A stretch of 17,803 nt of DNA, from NCBI GenBank assembly GCA_024696725.1, contig JAILGO010000190.1, forward strand, positions 1 through 17,803, given 5' to 3'. Shown here piece by piece: positions 7,503-13,970 of the stretch. A program made the translations under genes and the position numbers. Positions within the stretch are counted from its first letter, which is position 1. Every line of letters begins with the position of its first letter. The notes beneath the pieces are model-generated. The model did no database searches and was not told the origin of the DNA. It saw only the letters and a program-made list of their open reading frames with translations. The DNA is from Eubacterium sp. (GTDB lineage Bacteria; Bacillota; Clostridia; Oscillospirales; Acutalibacteraceae).

Positions 7503-8510
7503 TTATAAAAGCATTGAAATTAAATCCAGAACGATGTACGCGGCAATCGGCGCAAGAATAGTCGTACCGCCCTTTTTAGCGAGATAGAGGCGCTTTATGC
7601 CGTCTCTGTCAAGGCTTGCTTCAAGCGGGTCCCCGCCTGCCGAGGCGTTAAATTCAGCGCCGTTTTCAAGCTGCTCGTTTACGCTTTTTATAAACGAGGT
7701 CACCGTCATCTTATAGGAGTAGTCCGCAAGCAGGGCGCAGCCCAGCGCAACAATCAGCTTTAACGCGAAAACAGCGAATACTATCATGCTGAATTTCTGA
7801 AAATCAGCCATACCCTGAATCTCGTTAAGCCTGTTAAGAAGCTCATTCTGATTGCTCATCGGGTTCATAGTCGCAAGTCCCGATATCGCGTTGTAGGTAA
7901 GCGGAGCGAGCTTCATTGAAAGAAATGTAAGAAGGCTCGAAAGCGAAATGTTTATACAGAAAAGCGTAATCGCCTGCTTATACATCTTTCTGAAAAAGAA
8001 ATAGTACATACCGAAAATAAACGCTCCCCAGTTCCAGCCGAGCTTTTTGCCGCTCTGCTCCTGCGCCTTGAATACGCTGATAAAGCGCGCCGTGTTGGTT
8101 CTTACCGTGCTGGCTATATCGCCGAGGCTCTCGCCGTTTACCGTGTAAGTATCGCTGTCGTACGGCGTGCGCGTAAAAGCGGAAAGGTCGGGCGCGCCGA
8201 AGGGCGTAAAGCCTCTCGCGCCGTCGTTCTGCTCTCCTGCAGGCCCGGCTTTAGCGTCGGTATCCTCCTCTTCGCTGAAGTGAAATCTCTCACGGAGCTT
8301 CCTGTTAGCCTCCGTGTTTCTTATTTCCTCTCTGTGCTCGTCGTAGTAGCTGTAGCCCGACGGGTGAAGTCCTCTGTTTACGCAGTGACCGATAAGGTTA
8401 TAGCATTCCCTGTGGTGAGGCGTGCCGCAGTCCGGGCAGTAAACAATGTCGTCGCCCTCTTCAAAAAGCCTTTTGCACACGGGACAGCTCTGGTCTTTAA
8501 ATATGCTCAT
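7503..8510 (-). CDS. Prokaryotic RING finger (Prok-RING_1) plus DUF2628 membrane protein
   Basis: Three in-frame ATGs are possible (8540, 8513, 8510). GGGAG at 8521-8517 is six bases from the ATG at 8510 but only three from 8513, so 335 residues are used. Residues 9-43 hold C9, C12, C25, C28, H32, H33, C36 and C43, with 'EEGDDIVYCPDCGTPHH', the pattern of the Prok-RING_1 binuclear treble-clef domain. Residues 60-150 are charged and low complexity, probably a flexible linker. From 157 the 'KLGWNWGAFIFG' and 'RKMYKQA' segments match DUF2628; hydrophobic helices follow at about 179-199, 241-263 and 315-333. The protein is probably membrane-anchored with the zinc domain in the cytoplasm. RING-like domains mediate protein contacts, and in a few bacteria belong to ubiquitin-like systems, but no E1, E2 or ubiquitin-like gene is nearby. 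First gene of the galU-protease-tadA operon. Function unknown. Confidence 0.8.
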   Translation of the reverse strand: MSIFKDQSCPVCKRLFEEGDDIVYCPDCGTPHHRECYNLIGHCVNRGLHPSGYSYYDEHREEIRNTEANRKLRERFHFSEEEDTDAKAGPAGEQNDGARGFTPFGAPDLSAFTRTPYDSDTYTVNGESLGDIASTVRTNTARFISVFKAQEQSGKKLGWNWGAFIFGMYYFFFRKMYKQAITLFCINISLSSLLTFLSMKLAPLTYNAISGLATMNPMSNQNELLNRLNEIQGMADFQKFSMIVFAVFALKLIVALGCALLADYSYKMTVTSFIKSVNEQLENGAEFNASAGGDPLEASLDRDGIKRLYLAKKGGTTILAPIAAYIVLDLISMLL

Positions 8511-8545
8511 CATATTCTCCCGATAAAATAATTTAATCAAAGTAT

Positions 8546-8574
8546 ATTATATCTTTTATCTTTATAAAAATCAA
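8546..8574 (-). promoter_or_regulatory. Sigma-A-type promoter of the RING/galU/CPBP/tadA operon
   Basis: Read on the - strand: -35 TTGATT (8574-8569), a 17-base spacer, and a perfect -10 TATAAT (8551-8546). The predicted start near 8539 gives a leader of about 30 bases before the GGGAG and ATG at 8510. It is back to back with the prfB promoter. Confidence 0.8.
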
Positions 8575-8587
8575 TATGTATTTGAAC

Positions 8588-8616
8588 TTGAAAAATATTA
8601 CAAAATGTTATATAAT
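8588..8616 (+). promoter_or_regulatory. Sigma-A-type promoter of prfB
   Basis: -35 TTGAAA (8588-8593), 17-base spacer, perfect -10 TATAAT (8611-8616). The inferred start near 8623 leaves about 27 bases before the ATG at 8650, with CGGAG (8639-8643) as Shine-Dalgarno. Only 13 bases separate its -35 from the -35 of the opposing promoter. Confidence 0.8.
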
Positions 8617-8649
8617 TAATTGTTAAACTAAGACCTTACGGAGCTATAT

Positions 8650-9768
8650 ATGATTGTTTATGAAGAGCTGAAACAGCGCCTTACCGCGTTTGAGAAGGAT
8701 ATTACAAATCTCAGGGAAGCGCTGAATATTGAAAACGTGATAACGGAAATCGGCGAGCTTGAAGAGGAAAGCGGAAAAGCGGGCTTTTGGGACGATATGG
8801 AAAAGAGCCGTAAGACTATGCAGAAAATCGGCTCGCTCAAGGCGCGCGTTGCCTCCTGGGAATCGCTGAAAAACGATTACGAAGACGCGCTTTTAATGAT
8901 TGAAATGGCTGACGACGAGAACGACGAAAGCCTTGCAGACGACTGTACCGCCTCTGTTGACGAAATCGAAAAGCGCGTTGAGAGCCTTACTCTTTCTACG
9001 CTCCTCAGCGGCGAGTTCGACAGCTGTAACGCTATACTTACCTTCCACAGCGGAGCGGGCGGAACCGAGGCGCAGGACTGGGCTGAAATGCTGTTCAGAA
9101 TGTATAACCGCTGGGGCGAGCGCCACGGCTATAAGGTTTCGACTCTCGACTATCTTGACGGCGACGTCGCGGGCATAAAGAGCGCCACTATTCTTATCGA
9201 GGGCGAAAACGCTTACGGCTATCTCCACGGCGAAATGGGAATTCACCGCCTCGTGCGCGTTAGCCCGTTCGACTCCTCGGGACGCCGTCACACCTCGTTC
9301 GCCTCGCTTGAGGTTATGCCGGAAATCGACGACGACGTTGAGGTCGAAATCAGGGAAGAGGATATAAAAATGGACGTTTACCGCGCCTCCGGCGCAGGCG
9401 GCCAGAAGGTTAATAAAACCTCGTCGGCGGTACGTCTTACCCATATCCCGACGGGTATCGTAGTGTCCTGCCAGATTGAGCGCTCTCAGCATCAGAACCG
9501 TGAGGTCGCCATGAGAATGCTTAAGTCGAAGCTCGTTGAAATCAAGGAGCGCGAAAACCTTGAGAAAATCGAGGATATCAAAGGGGACCAGAAGGAAATC
9601 GCCTGGGGCTCCCAGATTCGCTCCTACGTCTTTATGCCGTATACTCTCGTAAAGGACCATAGAACGAACTACGAAATGGGAAATATCGCCGCCGTAATGG
9701 ACGGAGATATAGACGGCTTTATTAACGCATATCTTAAAATGAAAAGTATTGAAGGTAGTGATAACTAA
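8650..9768 (+). CDS. prfB: Peptide chain release factor 2 (single-frame, no programmed frameshift)
   Basis: A 372-residue class I release factor that reads UGA and UAA and triggers peptide release on the ribosome. The GGQ motif is G250-G251-Q252 in 'SGAGGQKVNKTSS'. The codon-recognition tripeptide is S205-P206-F207 in 'RVSPFDSSGRRH', which marks RF2; RF1 would have a PxT motif there. The N-terminal helical domain, starting 'MIVYEELKQRL', has normal length. Most bacterial prfB genes need a +1 frameshift at an in-frame UGA near codon 26. Here codons 22-26 read AGG GAA GCG CTG AAT in one open frame, so full-length protein is made directly. A weak CGGAG lies six bases upstream of the ATG. The stop overlaps the next gene as TAATG. 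Confidence 0.96.
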   Translation: MIVYEELKQRLTAFEKDITNLREALNIENVITEIGELEEESGKAGFWDDMEKSRKTMQKIGSLKARVASWESLKNDYEDALLMIEMADDENDESLADDCTASVDEIEKRVESLTLSTLLSGEFDSCNAILTFHSGAGGTEAQDWAEMLFRMYNRWGERHGYKVSTLDYLDGDVAGIKSATILIEGENAYGYLHGEMGIHRLVRVSPFDSSGRRHTSFASLEVMPEIDDDVEVEIREEDIKMDVYRASGAGGQKVNKTSSAVRLTHIPTGIVVSCQIERSQHQNREVAMRMLKSKLVEIKERENLEKIEDIKGDQKEIAWGSQIRSYVFMPYTLVKDHRTNYEMGNIAAVMDGDIDGFINAYLKMKSIEGSDN

Positions 9769-10505
9769 TGACCGATTTATTAACCGTAACCTCTATACAA
9801 AGCGTATCGGGCTTCGCGATTCATCTTATCGTCGCGATAATCCTCGGCGCTCTTATAGGTCTTGAAAGACAGTGGACGCGTCACGCGGCGGGAATTCTTA
9901 CTAACCTTATCGTGTGTCTCGGAGCCTTCGCGTTCACAGCGTTCAGCTTCCTTGTACCGGTTTCGGGAATTAAGGATATAACAAGAGTTGCAGCTCAGGT
10001 AGTAAGCGGTATCGGCTTTCTCGGCGCGGGCGTAATTCTGCGCGAGGGCGGTAACGTAAGAGGTCTTAATACCGCCGCTACGGTGTGGGCGAGCGCCGCG
10101 GTAGGCATACTCTGCTGTCTTGATAATCTCTTCTTTGCGATTATCGTCGGTATAGCAATCGTGTTTCTTCACCTCGTGCTTCATCCGATATCGGAAAAAA
10201 TTGATAAAATCAAAAAGTACGATAAAGGCGAAAAGGATATGGAGGAAACGCTTTATCATATTTCCGTCGTCTGCCCCGACGAGCTTGAGCTTGAAATAAG
10301 AAAGAACATTATGACGACTATTAAAAACGCTCCCGACGCGCTTCTTCACACTCTTGAAACGCTTAACTATTCAGACGATGAAAAGAAAATCAGAGCGTAT
10401 ATTTCAACGAGAGTCCGCGACGACACGGTTATAGAAAACCTTGTAACCCATATCGGTAAGAACGAGGGTATTCTCTCGGCAAGCTGGAAAATCGACCACG
10501 AATAA
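9768..10505 (+). CDS. MgtC/SapB-family membrane protein
   Basis: A 245-residue inner-membrane protein. The N-terminal two thirds match the MgtC/SapB family: 'GALIGLERQW' at 28-36, 'GIGFLGAGVI' at 81-90, and 'GLNTAATVWASAAVG' at 99-113, with four to five hydrophobic helices up to about residue 138. The C-terminal part (about 145-245) is soluble and charged; it could be the ACT-like domain found in long MgtC proteins. Family members affect magnesium-limited growth, membrane potential or F-ATPase; the exact role here is unknown. Its ATG overlaps the prfB TAA by one base, with AAGG about 15 bases upstream, so it is probably translated by coupling from the release factor gene. No magnesium riboswitch is possible at this position, since the upstream bases are coding. 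Confidence 0.88.
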   Translation: MTDLLTVTSIQSVSGFAIHLIVAIILGALIGLERQWTRHAAGILTNLIVCLGAFAFTAFSFLVPVSGIKDITRVAAQVVSGIGFLGAGVILREGGNVRGLNTAATVWASAAVGILCCLDNLFFAIIVGIAIVFLHLVLHPISEKIDKIKKYDKGEKDMEETLYHISVVCPDELELEIRKNIMTTIKNAPDALLHTLETLNYSDDEKKIRAYISTRVRDDTVIENLVTHIGKNEGILSASWKIDHE

Positions 10506-10540
10506 ACCGCTTTAAATGTAAATATTGTTATTTGTAAAAT

Positions 10541-10579
10541 TCCTTCTCCGTTAAACAATAATACGGAGGAGGATTTTTT
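10541..10579 (+). terminator. Terminator-like hairpin containing the pdaA Shine-Dalgarno
   Basis: Arms 10541-10551 (TCCTTCTCCGT) and 10563-10573 (ACGGAGGAGGA) pair over 11 bases with one G-U wobble, closing an 11-base AT-rich loop. A run of six T (10574-10579) follows and ends directly at the ATG of the deacetylase. It has the form of an intrinsic terminator for prfB-mgtC. The right arm is also the GGAGGAGG Shine-Dalgarno of the next gene, so the fold would hide that site in any read-through RNA. Confidence 0.72.
10565..10572 (+). promoter_or_regulatory. Shine-Dalgarno of the deacetylase gene, buried in a hairpin
   Basis: GGAGGAGG, seven bases before the ATG at 10580, is a near-ideal ribosome binding site and fixes that start. 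All of it is base-paired in the hairpin at 10541-10573, so ribosome access would depend on opening that structure. A weak -35-like TTGTAA at 10532 with AACAAT at 10554 would start RNA inside or past the left arm and could bypass the fold; this is uncertain. Confidence 0.6.
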
Positions 10580-11431
10580 ATGAAAAAGCTTTTACCTTTG
10601 TTATTATGCGCAGCCTTGCTTACGGCGTGCAGCGCAAATATTGATATGAAAACGGAGCCCGATAATACGGAAAGTATTATTACCGGGGAGAGCGAAACGC
10701 TTACCGGACTTACGGAGGAGCCGAGCGTAAAGCCCGTTTCAGGGCTCGAAAGCCTGTCGGTAAAAAAGATAAAATGGGGACACGGCGAAATAATAAACCA
10801 CCGTCCGCCCGAGGAGCCTTCAAGACTTAACAAGGACTATTTCGACCTTGACGGAGAGTGGCTTCTCAGCGATGGAAAAAAGCTCGCGCTCACCTTCGAC
10901 GAGGGATATGAAAACGGCTTCACTCCGTCGATTTTAGATACTCTTAAGGAAAAGAACGTAAAGGCGGTTTTCTTCGTTACCTATGACTTCGCGCGCGATA
11001 ATCCCGAGCTCGTTCAGCGTATGCTTGACGAGGGACATACCGTCGGAAACCATTCTTACCACCACTACGCTATGGACGAGCTTGATACACAGACCGCGAG
11101 GGAGGAAATAGACTTTCTTCACCGCTATATCAGGGATAAGTATAATTATACAATGAGTTATTTTCGCTTTCCTATGGGCGAGTTTTCCGAAAAAAGCCTT
11201 GCGATAGCTCAGTCGCTCGGTTATAAGAGCGTTTTCTGGTCCTACGCTTATGCCGACTGGGACCCCGAGTCTCAGCCCGAGCCCGACAGAGCCTTTGCCT
11301 CAATCTGCGAAAGCACCCATCCCGGCGAGATAATGCTGCTTCACGCGGTAAGCAAAACGAACGCCGAAATTCTCGCTAAGGTGATAGACGACGTGCGCGC
11401 GCAGGGTTATACTTTTACGACAGAACTTTAA
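10580..11431 (+). CDS. pdaA: PdaA-like polysaccharide deacetylase lipoprotein
   Basis: A 283-residue NodB-domain enzyme. A lipoprotein signal is clear: 'MKK', a hydrophobic core, and lipobox LTAC with C17, so the enzyme should be anchored outside the membrane. A Ser/Thr/Glu-rich linker runs to about residue 60. The NodB motifs follow in order: 'TFDEGYENG' with D107, 'HSYHH' with metal ligands H158 and H162, 'RFPMG' with R196, 'YADWD' with D226, and 'LLHAVS' with H255. The 'GYENG' form and the 'VFWS...DW' block resemble PdaA, the N-acetylmuramic acid deacetylase that prepares muramic delta-lactam in spore cortex. A non-spore peptidoglycan or chitin-type deacetylase remains possible. It lies between the prfB-mgtC unit and the mre operon, which fits a cell-wall role. 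Its Shine-Dalgarno is in a hairpin. Confidence 0.85.
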   Translation: MKKLLPLLLCAALLTACSANIDMKTEPDNTESIITGESETLTGLTEEPSVKPVSGLESLSVKKIKWGHGEIINHRPPEEPSRLNKDYFDLDGEWLLSDGKKLALTFDEGYENGFTPSILDTLKEKNVKAVFFVTYDFARDNPELVQRMLDEGHTVGNHSYHHYAMDELDTQTAREEIDFLHRYIRDKYNYTMSYFRFPMGEFSEKSLAIAQSLGYKSVFWSYAYADWDPESQPEPDRAFASICESTHPGEIMLLHAVSKTNAEILAKVIDDVRAQGYTFTTEL

Positions 11432-11450
11432 CAATATGTTGTATATAGTC

Positions 11451-11479
11451 GTGGCAGACGGGTTCTGCCACTATATTTT
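11451..11479 (+). terminator. Probable intrinsic terminator after pdaA
   Basis: A perfect 8-base stem, GTGGCAGA (11451-11458) and TCTGCCAC (11464-11471), with loop CGGGT, followed by TATATTTT. The U-tract is broken by two A residues, so termination may be partial. Confidence 0.65.
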
Positions 11480-11518
11480 GCGTAGTTGTTAAATATTTTA
11501 TGAATTGTTATTTTATTG

Positions 11519-11547
11519 TTGAGATTGACTGCTCAATATTATATAAT
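11519..11547 (+). promoter_or_regulatory. Sigma-A-type promoter of the mreBCD-mrdA operon
   Basis: -35 TTGAGA (11519-11524), 17-base spacer, perfect -10 TATAAT (11542-11547). An alternative pair, TTGACT (11525-11530) with TATATT (11547-11552) at 16 bases, overlaps it. The rest of the 162-base gap 11432-11593 holds the terminator above and an AT-rich stretch. AGGAG at 11580-11584 precedes the mreB ATG by nine bases. Confidence 0.75.
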
Positions 11548-11593
11548 ATATTTCTAATATTTTGCTATCTATAATTTACAGGAGATTACATAT

Positions 11594-12574
11594 ATGATTT
11601 TTTCAAGAGATATCGGTATCGACCTCGGCACCTCGACCACCCTTGTAGCGGACAGAAAAGGGAATATTATCATGAAAGAGCCGAGCGTCGTAGCCGTTGA
11701 CGTAAAATCAAAGCGCGTTCTCGCTACGGGCGACGAGGCGAAGGGAATGATAGGAAGAACGCCGGGCTCGATAGTCCCCGTTATGCCTATCCGCTCGGGA
11801 GTTATCGCGGACTTCGATATGACCTCGGATATGCTGAGAAGCTTTATCAGCCGCGCAGGTAAAAACGGAATCGTAACTAAAACGAGAGTCGTTATAAGCG
11901 TTCCCTCGGGCGTTACCGAGGTTGAACGCCGCGCAGTTGAGGACGCGGTACGCTCCGCAGGCGCTCAGGAGGTTGAGCTGATTGAGGCTCCGATGGCGGC
12001 TGCTCTCGGCGCCGGACTTCCCGTGTACGAGGCTACGGGCTCGATGATTATCGACATCGGCGGAGGTACGTGCGACGTAGCCGTAGTATCGCTCGGCGGA
12101 ATCGCCTCCGTAAACAGCATAAGAGTCGGCGGCGAGTCTATGGACGAGGCTATAGTTGAGTATATGAAGAAGGAGCACAGCCTTCTTATCGGCGAAAGAA
12201 CCGCCGAAGATATTAAAATAAAAATCGGCTCCGCCGCAGAATACGACGGCGAGGCCGTTATGGAAATTAAGGGAAGAAGCCTTGAGGACGGACTTCCCGC
12301 GAGCGCCGAAATTTCGTCAGCCGATATCCGCGGCGTGCTTTCTGTACCCGTTAACGCGATTATCGGCACCGTTAAACAGACGCTTGAGGTAACTCTCCCC
12401 GAGCTTGCCGCCGATATTATGGACCGCGGCGTGTACCTCACGGGCGGCGCGAGCCGTCTTAAGGGACTTAAGGACAGGCTCGAAAGTGAAATTAAAATCC
12501 CGGTTATCGTTCCCGAATCGCCCGAGGAGTGCGTGGTAAAGGGAACCTCCGTAAAGTTAAGAAGGGCTAAGTAA
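11594..12574 (+). CDS. mreB: Rod shape-determining actin homologue MreB
   Basis: A 326-residue bacterial actin, slightly shorter than typical MreB (about 335-347). It forms membrane-bound filaments that direct lateral wall synthesis. ATP-site motifs are present: phosphate 1 'DIGIDLGTSTT' (6-16), catalytic E131 in 'IEAPMAAALG', phosphate 2 'IIDIGGGTCDVAVVS' (152-166), and the adenosine motif 'YLTGGASRLKGL' near 287-298, where most MreB proteins have a third Gly (GGG). The N-terminal 'MIFSRDIG' resembles the Mbl/MreBH 'MFARDIGIDLG' style, so the paralogue type (MreB or Mbl) is open; the operon position favours mreB. It has its own promoter and AGGAG. Its TAA overlaps the mreC ATG as TAATG. Confidence 0.94.
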   Translation: MIFSRDIGIDLGTSTTLVADRKGNIIMKEPSVVAVDVKSKRVLATGDEAKGMIGRTPGSIVPVMPIRSGVIADFDMTSDMLRSFISRAGKNGIVTKTRVVISVPSGVTEVERRAVEDAVRSAGAQEVELIEAPMAAALGAGLPVYEATGSMIIDIGGGTCDVAVVSLGGIASVNSIRVGGESMDEAIVEYMKKEHSLLIGERTAEDIKIKIGSAAEYDGEAVMEIKGRSLEDGLPASAEISSADIRGVLSVPVNAIIGTVKQTLEVTLPELAADIMDRGVYLTGGASRLKGLKDRLESEIKIPVIVPESPEECVVKGTSVKLRRAK

Positions 12575-13401
12575 TGAAGGATTTTTTCAGAAACACACGT
12601 TTTAAAATTGTCCTTTCCGTTGCGGCTCTGCTTCTTTTAGGCGCGCTTATCGCGGGAGCTGCGGGACACGGCGAGACCGCTCAGTCCGCAGTAGTCGGCA
12701 CGGTTTTCGCTCCGTTTCATTACGTCGCTAAAAAGGCAAGTGACGGGATTGACCGCGTTTTCGGAAATCTTAAGCGCGACGCCGAATACGAAAAGGAAAT
12801 AAAGAGCTTAAGGGACCAGCTTAACGACTATAAGTCGAAGCTTTCGGACTATGAAAATATAAAACGCCAGAACGAGCTTTATAAGGACTTTCTTGAACTG
12901 AAGGAGAAGAATCCCGAATTTAAATTCGAGGAGGCGAGCGTTATCGCGAGAGACAGCGCCGATATTTATAAATCCTTTACGATAAGCAAGGGCTCCGTAA
13001 ACGGTATAGAGGTCGGCGACGCCGTGCTTTACCGTAAGGCGCTCGTCGGAGTCGTTCAGAAGGTATATCCCGATTACAGCGTGGTAAGGACCGTGCTCGA
13101 CGCGGGCTTTAACGTCTCGGCTTACGAGCTCGTCTCTAACGAAATTTCTTACGTAACCGGCACGGCGCGGCTCGCGGGGGAGGGAAAGTGTAAAATGGCT
13201 AACCTCTCCTCGTCGACAAAGGTCGCTTACGGCTCGATAATCTGTACCGCGGGAATAGGCGGTACGGTTCCCAAAGGACTTGTAATAGGTACGGTATCCT
13301 CGGTTGAGGAGGAGAATACGGATATTTCCTCCTATGCGGTTATTACTCCCGAAGTATCGCCCGACGAAATAACAGACTGTATTGTACTTACCGACTTTTA
13401 A
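12574..13401 (+). CDS. mreC: Rod shape-determining protein MreC
   Basis: A 275-residue bitopic membrane protein of typical length. A short basic N-terminus ('RNTRFK') and one transmembrane helix (about 11-29) precede a coiled coil (about 67-110, with heptad-like 'EKEIKSLRDQLNDY'), then the two beta-barrel domains that bind PBP2. Family marks include 'GSVNGIEVGDAVL' followed by 'GVVQKVYPDYSVVRTVLD' and the late 'AGIGGTVPKGLVIGTVSSV'. The protein sits on the outer face of the membrane, polymerises, and activates the PBP2-RodA complex. Start overlaps the mreB stop; AAGAAGGG about 12 bases upstream may help. mreD starts two bases after its stop. Confidence 0.95.
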   Translation: MKDFFRNTRFKIVLSVAALLLLGALIAGAAGHGETAQSAVVGTVFAPFHYVAKKASDGIDRVFGNLKRDAEYEKEIKSLRDQLNDYKSKLSDYENIKRQNELYKDFLELKEKNPEFKFEEASVIARDSADIYKSFTISKGSVNGIEVGDAVLYRKALVGVVQKVYPDYSVVRTVLDAGFNVSAYELVSNEISYVTGTARLAGEGKCKMANLSSSTKVAYGSIICTAGIGGTVPKGLVIGTVSSVEEENTDISSYAVITPEVSPDEITDCIVLTDF

Positions 13402-13403
13402 CG

Positions 13404-13934
13404 ATGGAAACTGCCGAAAAGAAAAGTAAAATCAGATATGCCCTGTGGCTTGTAATGCTGCTTATCGCCGCCCTGCTTCAGAACGTCGGGGGACTTTTCC
13501 CCGAAATCGGAGGAGCGCGGTGCTTCCTTCTCATTCCCGTCTGCGTTATGCTCGGAATAAATGAGGACGAAAGAACCGCGGCTTTTATAGGCCTTTTCGG
13601 AGGCTTCCTGTGGGACAGCGTATGCTCGCGTCACACGGGCTTTAACTGCATATATCTGATGTTTATCTGTTTTATCGCGTCCTCTCTCGTTACCTATATT
13701 TTCCGTAATACTTTCATGACGGGCTTTATAGCTTGCGCGGGCGCGACGGTTTTATACTGCCTGCTTTACTGGCTGTTTTTTATACTGACTTCGGGCTCCG
13801 ACGGTGCGGGAACGGCGCTTTTGCGTTTTTATATTCCGTGCGCCGTTTATACCGTGGTTCTGACTCCGTTTATCGAGGCGCTCGTTATAGCGGTAAAAAG
13901 CAGAGCCCTCGGAACGAGACAGCTCGACGCATAG
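13404..13934 (+). CDS. mreD: Rod shape-determining membrane protein MreD
   Basis: A 176-residue integral membrane protein with about five hydrophobic helices. MreD is weakly conserved; the call rests on length, helices, the 'LLQNVGGLFPEIGGARCFLL' start, the 'GLFGGFLWDSVCSRHTGFN' segment that matches the conserved 'G...GLl.D' region, and its place between mreC and mrdA. It is thought to bridge MreB, MreC and PBP2/RodA. No Shine-Dalgarno precedes the ATG, which is two bases after the mreC stop, so coupled translation is likely. The gap to mrdA is 36 bases. Confidence 0.9.
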   Translation: METAEKKSKIRYALWLVMLLIAALLQNVGGLFPEIGGARCFLLIPVCVMLGINEDERTAAFIGLFGGFLWDSVCSRHTGFNCIYLMFICFIASSLVTYIFRNTFMTGFIACAGATVLYCLLYWLFFILTSGSDGAGTALLRFYIPCAVYTVVLTPFIEALVIAVKSRALGTRQLDA

Positions 13935-13970
13935 CGTACTTAAAAATACTCAGGCGAAAGGAGGAACGCT

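Noticed and set aside
8511..8540. Longer N-terminus for the RING/DUF2628 protein from ATG 8540
   Set aside because: 8540 lies at the predicted transcription start and lacks a Shine-Dalgarno; GGGAG points to ATG 8510.
8701..8730. Programmed +1 frameshift site in prfB
   Set aside because: No in-frame UGA is present; the frame is continuous from ATG to the GGQ domain.
8893..9660. - strand frame of 255 codons opposite prfB
   Set aside because: Shadow of the conserved RF2 gene, covering the GGQ and SPF regions.
11432..11593. Small RNA gene in the pdaA-mreB gap
   Set aside because: The hairpin at 11451-11471 and promoter at 11519-11547 explain the gap; no separate promoter-terminator pair in the same direction encloses an RNA.
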